Origin: Microscillaceae bacterium
GTDB taxonomy: Bacteria; Bacteroidota; Bacteroidia; Cytophagales; Microscillaceae
DNA: 64,000 bases
Direction: 5' to 3'
Assembly: GCA_011390205.1 (NCBI GenBank)
Contig: JAABSX010000015.1
Coordinates: 1 to 64,000 of the forward strand
Position 1 is the stretch's first letter. The number at the start of each line of letters is the position of its first letter. Shown here in pieces: positions 1-9,103 of this stretch. Below the pieces are notes generated by a model. That model was not told where the DNA came from, did not search any database, and worked only from the letters and a program-made list of their open reading frames with translations. The position numbers and the translations under genes are program-made.

Positions 1-1361
1 AGCCCTTCACGGAAGCGATAGTTTTCTATAGCTTCACCTATTTTGGCAGGAAAGGCAGCGAGTTGCGCTATCAATTCTTGGTCTTCTTCTGTGAATGTGC
101 CTTGTGTAGGTACTTTGCCTCCGTAGTATTTTTGGCTAAGGGCAACAGGGCGGCGGACAAAATTACCTAGATTATCTGCCAATTCATTGTTGTTTTTACT
201 CTGAAAATCCTTCCAAGTAAATTCACTGTCTTTGGTCTCGGGGGCATTGCTCGTCAGCACATAACGCAGCACATCTTGCTTATCAGGAAATTCTTCCAAA
301 TATTCGTGCAGCCATACTGCCCAGTTTCGGGAAGTAGAGATTTTCTTTCCTTCTAAGTTCATAAATTCATTGGCAGGTACATTGTCAGGCACTACAAATT
401 CGCCGTGTGCGTGGAGCATAATCGGGAAGATAATGCAGTGAAATACAATGTTATCTTTGCCAATAAAATGGACGAGCTTGGTTTCAGGGTCTTGCCAATA
501 TTTTTTCCAAGCCTCAGGGCTTTCGCCTTTTTGTGCAAAATAGTCTTTGGTGGCAGAGATATAGCCAATCGGTGCATCAAACCAAACGTACAGTTTCTTG
601 CCTTTTGCTTCGGCTAGGGGTACATCTATGCCCCAAGTCAGGTCGCGCGTAACGGCACGTGGCTGCAAGCCTCCATCTATCCACGATTTACACTGCCCAT
701 AGACATTGGTTTTCCAGTCTTTTTGGTGCCCTTCGAGTATCCATTCTTTGAGCCAGCCTTCGTACTCATCAAGGGGCAAATACCAATGGGAGGTTTCTTT
801 TTTGACCAAAGGCGAATTACTAATCGTAGAGCGAGGATTTATCAGTTCATCGGGGCTAAGGGTAGAGCCACAGTTTTCGCATTGGTCGCCATAAGCGTCA
901 GGGTGATTGCATTTGGGGCAAGTGCCTTGTATAAGCCTGTCTGCCAAGAACATTTGAGCTTTTTCATCAAAAAACTGCTCAGTAGTTTTGGTTTTAAGGA
1001 TTCCCTTATTGTTCAGTACTGTAAAGAAATCTTGGGCGGTTTGGTGGTGTACAGGCTTAGAAGTACGAGAATAGATGTCGAAAGTCAGCCCAAAATCTTC
1101 AAAAGATTTTCTGATAATACCATCATACTTATCTACTACTTCTTGCACGCTGATGCCTTCTAACTCTGCACGCAGCGTAACTGCCACGCCATGCTCATCA
1201 GAGCCACAGACAAAGAGAACCTCTTCTCCTTTGAGGCGGAGATAGCGTGCATAAATATCTGCGGGTACATATACCCCGGCAAGGTGTCCGATGTGCAGAG
1301 GTCCATTGGCGTAGGGCAGGGCAGCCGTGATGGTATGTCTTTTATAATTCTTTGATTGCAT
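1..1361 (-). CDS. metG: Methionyl-tRNA synthetase, N-terminal part (runs off the window)
   Basis: Charges tRNA-Met with methionine in the cytoplasm. About 453 codons are in the window and the 3' end lies beyond position 1. The class I HIGH motif is HIGH at residues 23-26, in the context [10 protein letters not shown] zinc knuckle of paired Cys (CPKC...CENC) sits near residues 145-165. The KMSKS loop appears as KKISTS near residue 340, as in many MetRS of this type. The start is ATG at 1361, which places HIGH at the usual distance from the N-terminus. No other synthetase has this combination, so identity is firm. Whether the C-terminal tRNA-binding (EMAP-like) domain is present cannot be seen. 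Confidence 0.96.
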   Translation of the reverse strand, partial: MQSKNYKRHTITAALPYANGPLHIGHLAGVYVPADIYARYLRLKGEEVLFVCGSDEHGVAVTLRAELEGISVQEVVDKYDGIIRKSFEDFGLTFDIYSRTSKPVHHQTAQDFFTVLNNKGILKTKTTEQFFDEKAQMFLADRLIQGTCPKCNHPDAYGDQCENCGSTLSPDELINPRSTISNSPLVKKETSHWYLPLDEYEGWLKEWILEGHQKDWKTNVYGQCKSWIDGGLQPRAVTRDLTWGIDVPLAEAKGKKLYVWFDAPIGYISATKDYFAQKGESPEAWKKYWQDPETKLVHFIGKDNIVFHCIIFPIMLHAHGEFVVPDNVPANEFMNLEGKKISTSRNWAVWLHEYLEEFPDKQDVLRYVLTSNAPETKDSEFTWKDFQSKNNNELADNLGNFVRRPVALSQKYYGGKVPTQGTFTEEDQELIAQLAAFPAKIGEAIENYRFREG

Positions 1362-1689
1362 ATCTATGGTATCTATGGGTTTTATATCAAAAGCTTCAAC
1401 TACTTTTGTATTGTTCTGTTATTTTTTAATGCTCACAAAATTAAGATAAATTCTTTGGAATTGAAGATAGTATCTTAAAGTAGTTGTGCCTTTTGACACA
1501 CCTTCAGATTTTCACGAAGTGGCAGGAATTGTTTTGTCATGCTGAAAGCATCTGTTTGATGAGGTAGCCTTTTGAAATATCCTCTGACATTGCCTTTGTC
1601 CTCAAAAGCGGTTGTACTTAACTAACACATAAAAAAAACTCACTAAATGAAAGCATCTAGTGAGTTTTGGGAAGAAAAATCGTGCCTGC
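1362..1689. other. Intergenic region, no gene seen
   Basis: This 328-bp gap separates metG and the lytic transglycosylase, both on the minus strand. I see no coding frame with protein-like content. An 11-base direct repeat, TGAAAGCATCT, occurs at about 1541 and 1648; the second copy lies in the loop of the terminator described next. Confidence 0.5.
1631..1668 (-). terminator. Rho-independent terminator of the LysM transglycosylase gene
   Basis: Read on the minus strand, the arm AAAACTCACTA pairs with TAGTGAGTTTT and is followed by a run of T. It starts about 20 bases after the stop codon of the gene ending at 1690. The stem is perfect and the loop is about 12 bases. Confidence 0.85.
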
Positions 1690-3189
1690 TTAGTTGCTAA
1701 TCACTAGCTTTTGACCAGGCGAGAGCATGCTTTTGCTGTGTAGATTATTGAGTTGTTTGATTTTTTCTACAGTAAGTCCTTTGTATTTTTGGGCAATGTC
1801 CCAAAGGGTATCCCCTGATTTTACAATGTGATACTTGGCATTGGCAGAGGGAGTAATTACTTTGGTTTCAGTCTTTTGGGCTGTATTACTTGCTGTATTT
1901 TTAGGAAGTTCTTTCACCCAAATGGCTAATTTTTGGTTGGGATGAATCATATTAGACGAAAGACGATTCCATATTCTGATATTGCTTACAGTTACCCCAT
2001 ATTGCAGGGCAATGTAGCTTAGAGACTGTCCTGAGCTGACACTGTGTGTTACTTGCTGTTTGCCTTCGGTAGTGCTTGATACATCTGTAAGTCCCTCAGT
2101 ATAAGGCACTTCTCGGCGACTTGCTATGCTGCTTGTACGAAGAATCTCAGCACGGTTTTCAGCTACCATTTCACTTTTAGAAGCAGGGAAACGCAAAGGG
2201 TAATTCTTTTTATAAGCTGGAATGGCTTTTTTCTTTAAGTGAGGGTTGAGCAATTCCATATGCTCTACGGGCACATCTATTTGCTTGGCAAATTCTTCTA
2301 TGTTTAAGAATTGATTGATATGGATGGTATCTGAGGGGATAAACTCTTCTGGTTTACTTGGGCGTATGAAATGCTCTTCTGAGTAATTGAGGGCATAGCA
2401 GACACTGATAAAGGCAGGGACATAGGAGCGGGTTTCGCGGGGGAGATAATTGTATATTTTCCAGAAGTCTGCATTTTTCCCTCCTGCTTGTTTTACTGCC
2501 CAGTTTACCCTACCAGGGCCACAGTTATAAGCTGCTAGAGCCAACTGCCAGTCTCCGTGGTATTTGTATAAAAACTTAAGATAGCGGCAAGCGGCATCGG
2601 TAGATTTATAAATATCCATTCTTTCATCTATGAACCAATCTTGCTCTAAGCCATATTCTTTGCCTGTGGAGGGGATAAACTGCCAAAGCCCCACTGCTGC
2701 TGCCCATGATTGGGCTTTGGGCACGAGTGCAGACTCTACAATAGAAAGGTATTTGAGCTCATCGGGCATTTCGTGCCTTTTAAGGGCTTCTTCAAAGATA
2801 GGAAAATAAAAACTACTTCTATCCAGAATGCGTTGTGTCTGTGCTCTTTGCTTTATGGTATATAACTTTATCCAGCTAAGTACATCTTGATGATAGGTCA
2901 TCTTGATGGTAGTGTTCATGCAGGCGAGGCGGTCTTTGATGATTTCGGGGAATAGGCTAGGCACAAAGTTTTTAAGTTCATCATTGGCTATAGAGTCAAA
3001 TTTGGCTAGAATCGTTCTTGATACTCGTTCTATCTCTATAGAATCCGCAAAGCTAGGAGATTTAGAGGGGGTATCTACTTCTACCGAATCAGGTTTGATA
3101 AGTGCAAAGCTTGTAGAAATAGAGGTAAAGTTAAATAAAACAAATCCAATAAGCCATAGCTTTTTTTGGTTTTTTAAGATAGAATGCAT
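1690..3189 (-). CDS. MltD-like membrane-bound lytic murein transglycosylase with two LysM domains
   Basis: Cleaves peptidoglycan glycan strands in the periplasm. The 499-residue product starts with a signal peptide (hydrophobic residues 11-30). A GH23 SLT domain follows at about residues 135-270, with catalytic Glu152 in SIVESAL, then GLWQFIPSTG and AYNCGPGRVNWA. Two LysM repeats lie near the C-terminus (each with SG-S/T-L and a closing NQKL or GQKL) and bind peptidoglycan. Order SLT-LysM-LysM and length match the MltD family of Bacteroidota. It has its own terminator downstream and a gap of about 85 bp from gatA, so it may be a separate unit. Which MltD paralog this is cannot be told. Confidence 0.93.
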   Translation of the reverse strand: MHSILKNQKKLWLIGFVLFNFTSISTSFALIKPDSVEVDTPSKSPSFADSIEIERVSRTILAKFDSIANDELKNFVPSLFPEIIKDRLACMNTTIKMTYHQDVLSWIKLYTIKQRAQTQRILDRSSFYFPIFEEALKRHEMPDELKYLSIVESALVPKAQSWAAAVGLWQFIPSTGKEYGLEQDWFIDERMDIYKSTDAACRYLKFLYKYHGDWQLALAAYNCGPGRVNWAVKQAGGKNADFWKIYNYLPRETRSYVPAFISVCYALNYSEEHFIRPSKPEEFIPSDTIHINQFLNIEEFAKQIDVPVEHMELLNPHLKKKAIPAYKKNYPLRFPASKSEMVAENRAEILRTSSIASRREVPYTEGLTDVSSTTEGKQQVTHSVSSGQSLSYIALQYGVTVSNIRIWNRLSSNMIHPNQKLAIWVKELPKNTASNTAQKTETKVITPSANAKYHIVKSGDTLWDIAQKYKGLTVEKIKQLNNLHSKSMLSPGQKLVISN

Positions 3190-3274
3190 AGTAATTTTCC
3201 CGTTTAGTTTAGAGTTTTGAAGCTAAAAAATAGAATATTGCTTATTTCTCAAAAGCGAAAATAAGCAGTTTTTT

Positions 3275-4708
3275 TTATTTTCCAATTAGTTCTTGTAAAA
3301 AAGCCAAGAGTTTTGATTCTTCAAAATGATTCGCCATAAGTTGCATCCCGATAGGGAGCTTTTTTTGGTCAAAACCTACTTGATAAGAAACCGCAGGAAT
3401 GCCTGCTACATTGGCCTGCACAGTAAACAAATCTTCTAAATACATCTCCACAGGATTTTCTCTTGGCACGCCTATCTCAAAAGCCGTGGTAGGTGTAGTA
3501 GGAGACAAGATAAAATCGTATTCTTGGAAGATTTTTTGAGTGGACTCTGCGATGATTCGCCTTACTTTCTGGGCTTTGGCATAGTAAGCATCAAAATAAT
3601 CTGCACTTAGCACAAAAGTGCCAAGCATAATTCGTTTTTTTACTTCTTTCCCAAAACCTATAGTGCGGCTTTCTTTATACATTGCCTCTAAATTTTGTTT
3701 ACTCTCAGATTGAGAACTGCGAAAACCATACCGAACTCCGTCATAGCGAGAGAGGTTGGTACTTGCCTCGGCAGTGGTCAGGATGTAATAAACAGGCAAG
3801 ATATAAGATAACCAAGGGGCTTCGATAGGCACTACATCGTGTCCTTGCTGTCTGAGTTGAGTGATGGTACTCTCTAAATGTTCTCTGACTTCGGGCTGTA
3901 AAGCACTCTGAGGGGCAAGAATCTCTTCGTAATAAGCTATTTTTTGGGGAGCTAATGTTGAGAAAGCACCTGAGTAAGTTTCAACGGGTTTTTCTGAGAC
4001 CGTGCTGTCAAATTCATCTTTGCCTGCGATGGTTTCTAGCACAAGAGCAATGTCTTCGGGGTGTTTGGCTATCAGCCCAATACAATCAAAAGAAGAGGCG
4101 TAAGCAATCAAGCCATGCCTAGAGATACGTCCATAAGTGGGCTTAAAGCCCATCACACCACAAAAAGCTGCAGGCTGACGCACTGAGCCACCCGTATCTG
4201 AGCCTATGGAGAGTAGGCACATGTCTTTCTGGACAGCTACTGCAGATGCGCCTGAAGAGCCCCCAGGTACTCGGTCAGGGTCAAAAGGATTGCGTGTTAC
4301 GCCATAAGCTGAGTTTTCATTGGAAGACCCCATTGCAAATTCATCACAGTTTTGGCGACCAATGATGAGGGCATCTTCTGCAATGAGCCGCTCAATAACT
4401 GTAGCATTGTATTGAGCCTCAAAGCCTTCTAAGATGCGGCTTCCTGCGGTCAGTTGGTGGTCTTGGTAGCTAATGACATCTTTGATGCCTACTACAAGCC
4501 CTGCCAGCTTGCCCACCGTACCTGTTTTGATTCTTTGGTCAATGCGTGCTGCTTTGCGCAAGGCTTCATCCTCAAATACCTCTAAAAAAACATTGAGTGA
4601 GGCGTGCTCACGGATATTTTGGAGGTAATACCGAACCAAATCACCCAAGCTGTATTCGGAGGCAAGCAGGGCGATTTGGATTTCTTTAAGTGATTGATTT
4701 GAATGCAA
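3275..4708 (-). CDS. gatA: Amidase-signature protein, probable Asp/Glu-tRNA amidotransferase subunit A
   Basis: Part of GatCAB, which amidates mischarged Glu-tRNA(Gln) or Asp-tRNA(Asn). The 477-residue protein has the amidase signature throughout. The first catalytic Lys is in VGIKDVIS, the GGSSGAS loop is present, and the Ser-cisSer pair is in SDTGGSVRQPA, followed by GFKPTYGRISR, typical of GatA rather than other amidases. Its start lies 5 bp after the stop of tatA, so the two are probably co-transcribed. gatB and gatC are not in the window; in this phylum they are often unlinked. Confidence 0.94.
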   Translation of the reverse strand: MHSNQSLKEIQIALLASEYSLGDLVRYYLQNIREHASLNVFLEVFEDEALRKAARIDQRIKTGTVGKLAGLVVGIKDVISYQDHQLTAGSRILEGFEAQYNATVIERLIAEDALIIGRQNCDEFAMGSSNENSAYGVTRNPFDPDRVPGGSSGASAVAVQKDMCLLSIGSDTGGSVRQPAAFCGVMGFKPTYGRISRHGLIAYASSFDCIGLIAKHPEDIALVLETIAGKDEFDSTVSEKPVETYSGAFSTLAPQKIAYYEEILAPQSALQPEVREHLESTITQLRQQGHDVVPIEAPWLSYILPVYYILTTAEASTNLSRYDGVRYGFRSSQSESKQNLEAMYKESRTIGFGKEVKKRIMLGTFVLSADYFDAYYAKAQKVRRIIAESTQKIFQEYDFILSPTTPTTAFEIGVPRENPVEMYLEDLFTVQANVAGIPAVSYQVGFDQKKLPIGMQLMANHFEESKLLAFLQELIGK

Positions 4709-4713
4709 AACGT

Positions 4714-4929
4714 CTAGGCTTTCTTTTTCTTATCATCCTCTTTGATACCTTCTTCTAGGTGATCTTGCACCTCTTTGGTGGCATCTTTAAACTCACGAAT
4801 ACCACGCCCGAAGCCACGTGCCAATTCAGGAATTTTCTTTGCTCCAAAAAGTAAAAGGATTACAAACAAAATAATAAAAATCTCGGGACCACCGATGTTG
4901 AAAAATAAGAGCAAATTAAGGATATTCAT
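4714..4929 (-). CDS. tatA: Twin-arginine translocase subunit TatA/E
   Basis: A 71-residue pore-forming component of the Tat system that exports folded proteins. It has the expected plan: a short N-terminal membrane helix (about residues 4-25), the [20 protein letters not shown] hinge and amphipathic helix, then a charged tail ending in Lys. TatA, TatB and TatE are hard to separate at this length, but the FGxKKxPELxR motif is that of TatA/E. tatC is not nearby. The gene leads a probable tatA-gatA transcript. Confidence 0.93.
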   Translation of the reverse strand: MNILNLLLFFNIGGPEIFIILFVILLLFGAKKIPELARGFGRGIREFKDATKEVQDHLEEGIKEDDKKKKA

Positions 4930-4955
4930 ACCTATATTTTTTTAAATGATGACTG

Positions 4956-4963
4956 CAAATATA
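4956..4963 (-). promoter_or_regulatory. Candidate promoter -7 element for tatA-gatA
   Basis: On the minus strand the sequence is TATATTTG, an exact match to the Bacteroidota -7 consensus TAnnTTTG. It ends 27 bases before the tatA ATG, giving a predicted leader of about 20 nt. No well spaced TTG (-33) is present. Confidence 0.5.
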
Positions 4964-5335
4964 CAAATAATTTTGGGGCTTTATGCAAATTTCTGCCCTA
5001 AGAATTATGTAATGATAGACAATGAACCCACCCGAAAAGTTTAAAAACATTGGCTTGCTTTTCTTGGCAATTGCCAAAAAAAACCTTATGTTGTCATAAA
5101 TTTAAGAGTCAAAATGAACAAATTCCCCCAAGATTGAAGCCTTTTTTCTTAATTTTTTACAGCTTTGTCGGCGTTGGAGAAGCAAAGGCATGTAAAAGAG
5201 ATGTTAATCAGCCGCCCCCTGCTAACTCTCTTTCTAAGCTTGCGTAAAAATTTAAAAACAAACAATAACCCTTCAAAGCCTAAATGGGTTATTATTTTGA
5301 ATACTGATATCTATAATTATCCTTGAATACATACC
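4964..5335. other. Divergent intergenic region with a palindrome and a hairpin
   Basis: It lies between divergent tatA and lpoB-like genes. It holds a perfect 14-bp palindrome, TTGGCAATTGCCAA (5064-5077), with no T-run on either side, so it looks more like a protein-binding site than a terminator. It also holds a hairpin, AATAACCC/GGGTTATT (5264-5293), about 43 bp before the lpoB-like start. No convincing gene: a 65-codon frame at 5050-5247 has no protein-like features. Confidence 0.45.
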
Positions 5336-5926
5336 ATGAAAAATCTTAGAAATTTATTTACTGTCTTTCTTTTACTTAGTGTGGCAAGTGCCTGCACCAA
5401 AAATGTAACCCGCATAGAACCCAACGCAATCGTAGATTTGAGCGGAAGATGGAATGACACGGACTCTCGCCTCGTGGCAGAAGAAATGTCGCAAGATGCC
5501 CTCAGCAGCAACTGGCTCAGAAACCAAGAACTCAATGACATCAATGGCAAAAGACCTGTAGTCATCGTGGGTTTGGTCGCCAATAAAAGCCACGAACACA
5601 TAGACGCAGAGACCTTTATCAAAGACATAGAGCGTGAGTTTATCAAGTCTAACCGCATCAGGGTAGTCCAACACAAAGAATTTAGAGAAAAACTCCGAGA
5701 AGAACGTGCCGACCAGCAAGAGTTTGCTGCTCCTGAAACCCAAAAAAAATGGGGGCGTGAACTTGGTGCTGATTATATGATTTTTGGAAATATTAACTCC
5801 ATCGTGGACAAAGACGGCAAAAAAAGTGTCGTTTTTTATCAAGTAAACCTAGAACTGACCAATATAGAAACCAGCGAGGTAGTCTGGATTGGAGATAAAA
5901 AAATCAAAAAATATGTTCGAAAATAA
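5336..5926 (+). CDS. LpoB-family penicillin-binding-protein activator lipoprotein
   Basis: A 196-residue lipoprotein. The signal peptide ends in a lipobox, VASAC, with Cys20 as lipidation site. The rest matches the LpoB family: V-DLSGRWND near the N-terminus, the ..VVIVGLVANKSHEHID segment, LREERADQQ, then GADYMIFGNINSI with closing beta strands. In enterobacteria LpoB activates the peptidoglycan synthase PBP1b from the outer membrane; the role here is inferred. The next gene encodes a COG3014 lipoprotein, a neighbour often seen with LpoB homologs in other phyla. The start ATG is followed directly by the lipoprotein signal, so it is well placed. Confidence 0.85.
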   Translation: MKNLRNLFTVFLLLSVASACTKNVTRIEPNAIVDLSGRWNDTDSRLVAEEMSQDALSSNWLRNQELNDINGKRPVVIVGLVANKSHEHIDAETFIKDIEREFIKSNRIRVVQHKEFREKLREERADQQEFAAPETQKKWGRELGADYMIFGNINSIVDKDGKKSVVFYQVNLELTNIETSEVVWIGDKKIKKYVRK

Positions 5927-5957
5927 GCCATCTTTGCCGCCTTTCTGATTGATTTGG

Positions 5958-5987
5958 GCTACTTCTTAAAGCACACACAGAAGTAGC
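5958..5987 (+). other. Intergenic hairpin between the two lipoprotein genes
   Basis: Perfect 9-bp arms, GCTACTTCT and AGAAGTAGC, with a 12-base loop. No T-run follows, so it is not a classical terminator. It sits 29 bases before the next ATG and could modulate expression or mRNA stability within an operon. Confidence 0.4.
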
Positions 5988-6015
5988 TCAAAAAATTATC
6001 TCAAACCACCCCCCC

Positions 6016-7455
6016 ATGAAAAAAAATGAATCCAAATACATCTCTTTGTGCTTATCAGGAATCTTACTGCTGCTCCTGCCCTCCTGCCTGAGCCATTATC
6101 AGCAAAATATACAGTTTTATAAGCACTACGAAACAGGAAATTTTAAAGCAGCCGAAAAAGTACTTTTACACCAGAAAAAAGCCAGTCAAGGCAAAGACAA
6201 GCTCCTCTACCACCTCAACCTGGGCACAGTCTATGCGATGCAAGAAGCTTATGAAGCCTCTAACCAGCATTTTGAAGAGGCTTATATCTTGGGGGAAGAT
6301 TATCGTAAAAATTACCTCAATGAAGCTGCTTCTTTCTTGACCAACCCCACCGTAACAGAATACCAAGGAGAAGACTTAGAGCTGCTCATGATTCACTACT
6401 ACAAGGCGCTCAATTTCTTAAAAATGGGACAAAATCAAAAAGCCTTGGTAGAGTGCAAGCGCCTGCAAATCAAACTTAATGAACTCAGCGACAGATATAC
6501 TTCCGAAAATAAATACAACAGAGACGCTTTTATACATACCCTCATGGGTATTATCTATGATGCTAACCAAGATGCCAACAATGCCTTCATCGCTTACCGC
6601 AATGCCCTCAAAATCTACCAAGAAGATTACAAAGAAATGTTTGGGATAGAAGTGCCTGAGCAGCTCAAACAGGATGCAATGCGCACCGCACACCAAATGG
6701 GCTTCCAAGAAGAATTGGCACAACTTGAGAATGAATTTGGGCAAAAATACCAAGCCAACAGCCATGCAGGGGGCGATGTAGTGTTTTTGTGGCACAATGG
6801 GTTAGGGCCTATTAAATCTGAAATGGCTGTCAATTTTTTGATTAGCCGAAGAGGATCTAGAGTCTATTTTGCCAATGAAACGCACAAGTTAAGATTGGAC
6901 TTTTTATTGCCCCTCCGTAAAAATGAAAATGGTGATGAATATGACCCTCTTGGCAGCCTTTCTATGCTGCGAGTAGCTTTCCCTAGATACATAGAGCGGC
7001 CCACACTCTACCAAAAAGGCACAATCACTTGGCAAAACCAAAGCCAAAGCCTAGAAATGGTGGAGAATATAGATGCGATTGCACACAAAGTACTCAGAGA
7101 AAGATTTGTAAGAGAACTAGGCACAGGACTGCTACGCCTTGCCATCAAAAAATCACAAGAAGTAGCCTTGCGTCAGAATGATAAAAACAGACTGGCTTCT
7201 CTCCTAAGCCTGGTAAATGCTGCCACAGAAAAGGCGGATACCCGAGCTTGGCAGACACTCCCAAACCGCATTCATTATACAAGGCTTCGCTTGCCCGCAG
7301 GCACACAGACCATCAAAATGAGGGCAGAAGGATTCAGGAATAGCCGAGATTTTGAGTTTAATTTGAATATCCCCAAAGGAGCTACATTGTTTCATACCTT
7401 CCACTCACTAGAAATAGACCCTAGCTTCAGACATTATTCTATGAATCATAGATAA
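6016..7455 (+). CDS. COG3014-family lipoprotein with TPR-like repeats
   Basis: A 479-residue probable lipoprotein with a signal peptide ending LLLPSCLSH (Cys24). Residues about 35-235 are helical and TPR-like (repeated A--Y--AL/F patterns such as HQKKASQGKDKLLYHLNLG and AFIAYRNALKIYQEDY), typical of COG3014. A beta-rich C-terminal domain follows. The family has no established biochemical function; I recall it next to LpoB homologs in other bacteria, and here it follows an LpoB-like gene by 89 bp in the same direction. This suggests a joint role in cell-wall synthesis at the outer membrane. Confidence 0.8.
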   Translation: MKKNESKYISLCLSGILLLLLPSCLSHYQQNIQFYKHYETGNFKAAEKVLLHQKKASQGKDKLLYHLNLGTVYAMQEAYEASNQHFEEAYILGEDYRKNYLNEAASFLTNPTVTEYQGEDLELLMIHYYKALNFLKMGQNQKALVECKRLQIKLNELSDRYTSENKYNRDAFIHTLMGIIYDANQDANNAFIAYRNALKIYQEDYKEMFGIEVPEQLKQDAMRTAHQMGFQEELAQLENEFGQKYQANSHAGGDVVFLWHNGLGPIKSEMAVNFLISRRGSRVYFANETHKLRLDFLLPLRKNENGDEYDPLGSLSMLRVAFPRYIERPTLYQKGTITWQNQSQSLEMVENIDAIAHKVLRERFVRELGTGLLRLAIKKSQEVALRQNDKNRLASLLSLVNAATEKADTRAWQTLPNRIHYTRLRLPAGTQTIKMRAEGFRNSRDFEFNLNIPKGATLFHTFHSLEIDPSFRHYSMNHR

Positions 7456-7458
7456 AAA

Positions 7459-7490
7459 TTGCAATTTATTATCAAAAAAATTTATTTTTG
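7459..7490 (+). promoter_or_regulatory. Candidate promoter for the Cys-rich small protein
   Basis: TTG at 7459-7461, then 21 bases, then TATTTTTG (TAnnTTTG) at 7483-7490. The predicted transcription start is near 7497, downstream of an upstream GTG at 7493, which argues that translation starts at the ATG at 7526. Confidence 0.5.
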
Positions 7491-7525
7491 AAGTGTCAAG
7501 AACTAAAAACTTAATCATTCAAAAG

Positions 7526-7834
7526 ATGTACGATATTGCATTATGCAAAGGGGGCGAGTGCCCATTTAAAGAATACTGCTTCAGACATACCGCAGAGGTA
7601 CTGGGGCGCCAAGATTTTTTTGGAACCATCCCCTATCATTTTCCTAGCAGGTCTTGTGCGTATTTTTACGAAAATAAAGCCTTCAAACAACAAAGACAAA
7701 GCAAAGCATACCAAATCTGGCAAGCACAGGGATGTCCAGACGGACAAGACGAACAGCACTGGCTAGAAGCCAAGGAAATGCTTTTGTGTGAAGCTGCCCG
7801 TCAACAAAGCAATGCCTCATCAGACGTAGATTAG
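7526..7834 (+). CDS. Small protein: Cys-rich N-terminal domain joined to a DUF2934-like tail
   Basis: A 102-residue protein if it starts at ATG 7526. A GTG at 7493 would add 11 residues but lies upstream of the likely transcription start. The N-terminal part has Cys7, Cys12 and Cys18 (CKGGEC...YC) and a fourth Cys in SRSCAYF, a pattern that could bind a metal or Fe-S cluster; small stand-alone proteins of this look are common in Bacteroidota. The C-terminal part, AYQIWQAQGCPDGQDEQHWL, resembles DUF2934, a short helical motif of unknown role. I see no function for the combination. Confidence 0.75.
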   Translation: MYDIALCKGGECPFKEYCFRHTAEVLGRQDFFGTIPYHFPSRSCAYFYENKAFKQQRQSKAYQIWQAQGCPDGQDEQHWLEAKEMLLCEAARQQSNASSDVD

Positions 7835-7876
7835 CCAGAATAAACAAACTTAGGTTTATTTTATCAAATTTAATCT

Positions 7877-7884
7877 TATTTTTG
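7877..7884 (+). promoter_or_regulatory. Candidate promoter -7 element for the alpha/beta hydrolase
   Basis: TATTTTTG matches TAnnTTTG exactly and lies 36 bases before the ATG at 7920. There is no clear TTG at -33. Confidence 0.45.
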
Positions 7885-7919
7885 TGCAAAATCATCTTGA
7901 ATAAAATAAAAATATCTCT

Positions 7920-8765
7920 ATGAATTCCGATGCAATCACATATCAAAGCAATCATTTTAAATCAAAAAGCGAACTCATGCTTTTTGAGCAAGCTTGGATT
8001 CCGAGCAAAGCCAAAGCCAATGTCCTCATCGTGCATGGCTTAGGAGAGCACTCAAGCAGATACGCACACGTAGCCGATTTTTTGAATAAAAAAGGCTATG
8101 CTGTCTATGCCTATGACCAGCTCGGACACGGAAAATCTGAAGGAGTAAGGGCTTTTATACCCTCCATAGATTTGTATAGAGAAGATTTGATACAGATGAT
8201 TCATCAAATCAAACAAAAATCCGAAGACTTGCCTCTGTTCGTATTAGGGCATAGTATGGGCGGTGGGCTTTTGGCATATAGCCTTGCTACAGTTACTTTG
8301 GCTATCTCAGGAGCTATTAGCTCGTGTGCTGCCCTCAAGCCTGGAGATGATATCTCTCCGCTGCTGATAAAACTCTCTTCTTTTTTAGGATGGGCACTCC
8401 CAAAATTACCTACACTAAAACTAGAGCACGAATCTCTCAGCAGAGATGCAAAAGTAGTAGAGGCATATAATGAAGACCCGCTCGTATTTCATCAAAAAAT
8501 ACCCGCTCGCACAGGAGCGCAGCTAATGAAAGCCATGAAAACTGCCCAAAAAAATGCAGCCAATGTACATTTGCCCATACTTATGCTGCACGGCACCGAT
8601 GACCGCTTAACCAATGTAGAAGGAAGTAAAGAGTTTTTTGCACGTATCTCTTCTACTGATAAGCAACTCAAACTGTATGAAGGACTTTATCACGAGATTA
8701 TGAATGAACCAGAACAAATACAGGTGCTTACTGATATTGTGGAATGGCTCGACAAACACGTCTAA
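7920..8765 (+). CDS. Alpha/beta hydrolase, monoacylglycerol lipase-like
   Basis: A 281-residue cytoplasmic serine hydrolase (no signal peptide). It carries the Hydrolase_4 pattern: HGLGEHSSRY (oxyanion loop), YDQLGHGKSEG, and the nucleophile elbow LGHSMGGG with the catalytic Ser. Asp in HGTDDRLTN and His in LYHEIMNEPE complete the triad. This order and spacing are those of monoacylglycerol lipase / lysophospholipase family members. The substrate is probably a monoacylglycerol or lysophospholipid, but this is inferred from family only. A strong terminator lies downstream. Confidence 0.9.
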   Translation: MNSDAITYQSNHFKSKSELMLFEQAWIPSKAKANVLIVHGLGEHSSRYAHVADFLNKKGYAVYAYDQLGHGKSEGVRAFIPSIDLYREDLIQMIHQIKQKSEDLPLFVLGHSMGGGLLAYSLATVTLAISGAISSCAALKPGDDISPLLIKLSSFLGWALPKLPTLKLEHESLSRDAKVVEAYNEDPLVFHQKIPARTGAQLMKAMKTAQKNAANVHLPILMLHGTDDRLTNVEGSKEFFARISSTDKQLKLYEGLYHEIMNEPEQIQVLTDIVEWLDKHV

Positions 8766-8960
8766 ATAAAGTCTCCTAAAACGATTGGAAACTCAGAAAA
8801 AGTCTAAACCATAAAATACAACTAATTGATTACCAATATTTTATCCTTTAAACGGAGTTGGCTTTTTCTATTCCTATTTCTATAAAAGTGATGCCTCCAA
8901 GGCGTGCTCGTAGGCATTCGCCTGAGTATCTGATAACACTAGATTTCAAAAAAATACATC

Positions 8961-8993
8961 AAAAAAACCTCTTTACAAAGTAAAGAGGTTTTT
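8961..8993. terminator. Bidirectional terminator between convergent genes
   Basis: Perfect 9-bp stem, CCTCTTTAC / GTAAAGAGG, with loop AAA, flanked by A-run and T-run, so it can work on both strands. It serves the hydrolase (plus) and the lipoprotein gene ending at 9104 (minus). The rest of 8766-9103 shows no gene. Confidence 0.85.
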
Positions 8994-9103
8994 ATAGGTA
9001 AACAAAAACTCAAACAATCACTAAACAACTAATATTTAAAAAGACTCTCTCTGTAGACTAGTCTGTATTCTCTTGAATGATGGCAGGTAAAATCCTCTAT
9101 AAG

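Noticed and set aside
723-1163. 146-codon open frame on the plus strand
   Set aside because: Antisense to metG, which has firm motifs; no family features.
5050-5247. 65-codon open frame in the tatA/lpoB spacer
   Set aside because: Composition unlike protein, no motif, and it overlaps the palindrome region.
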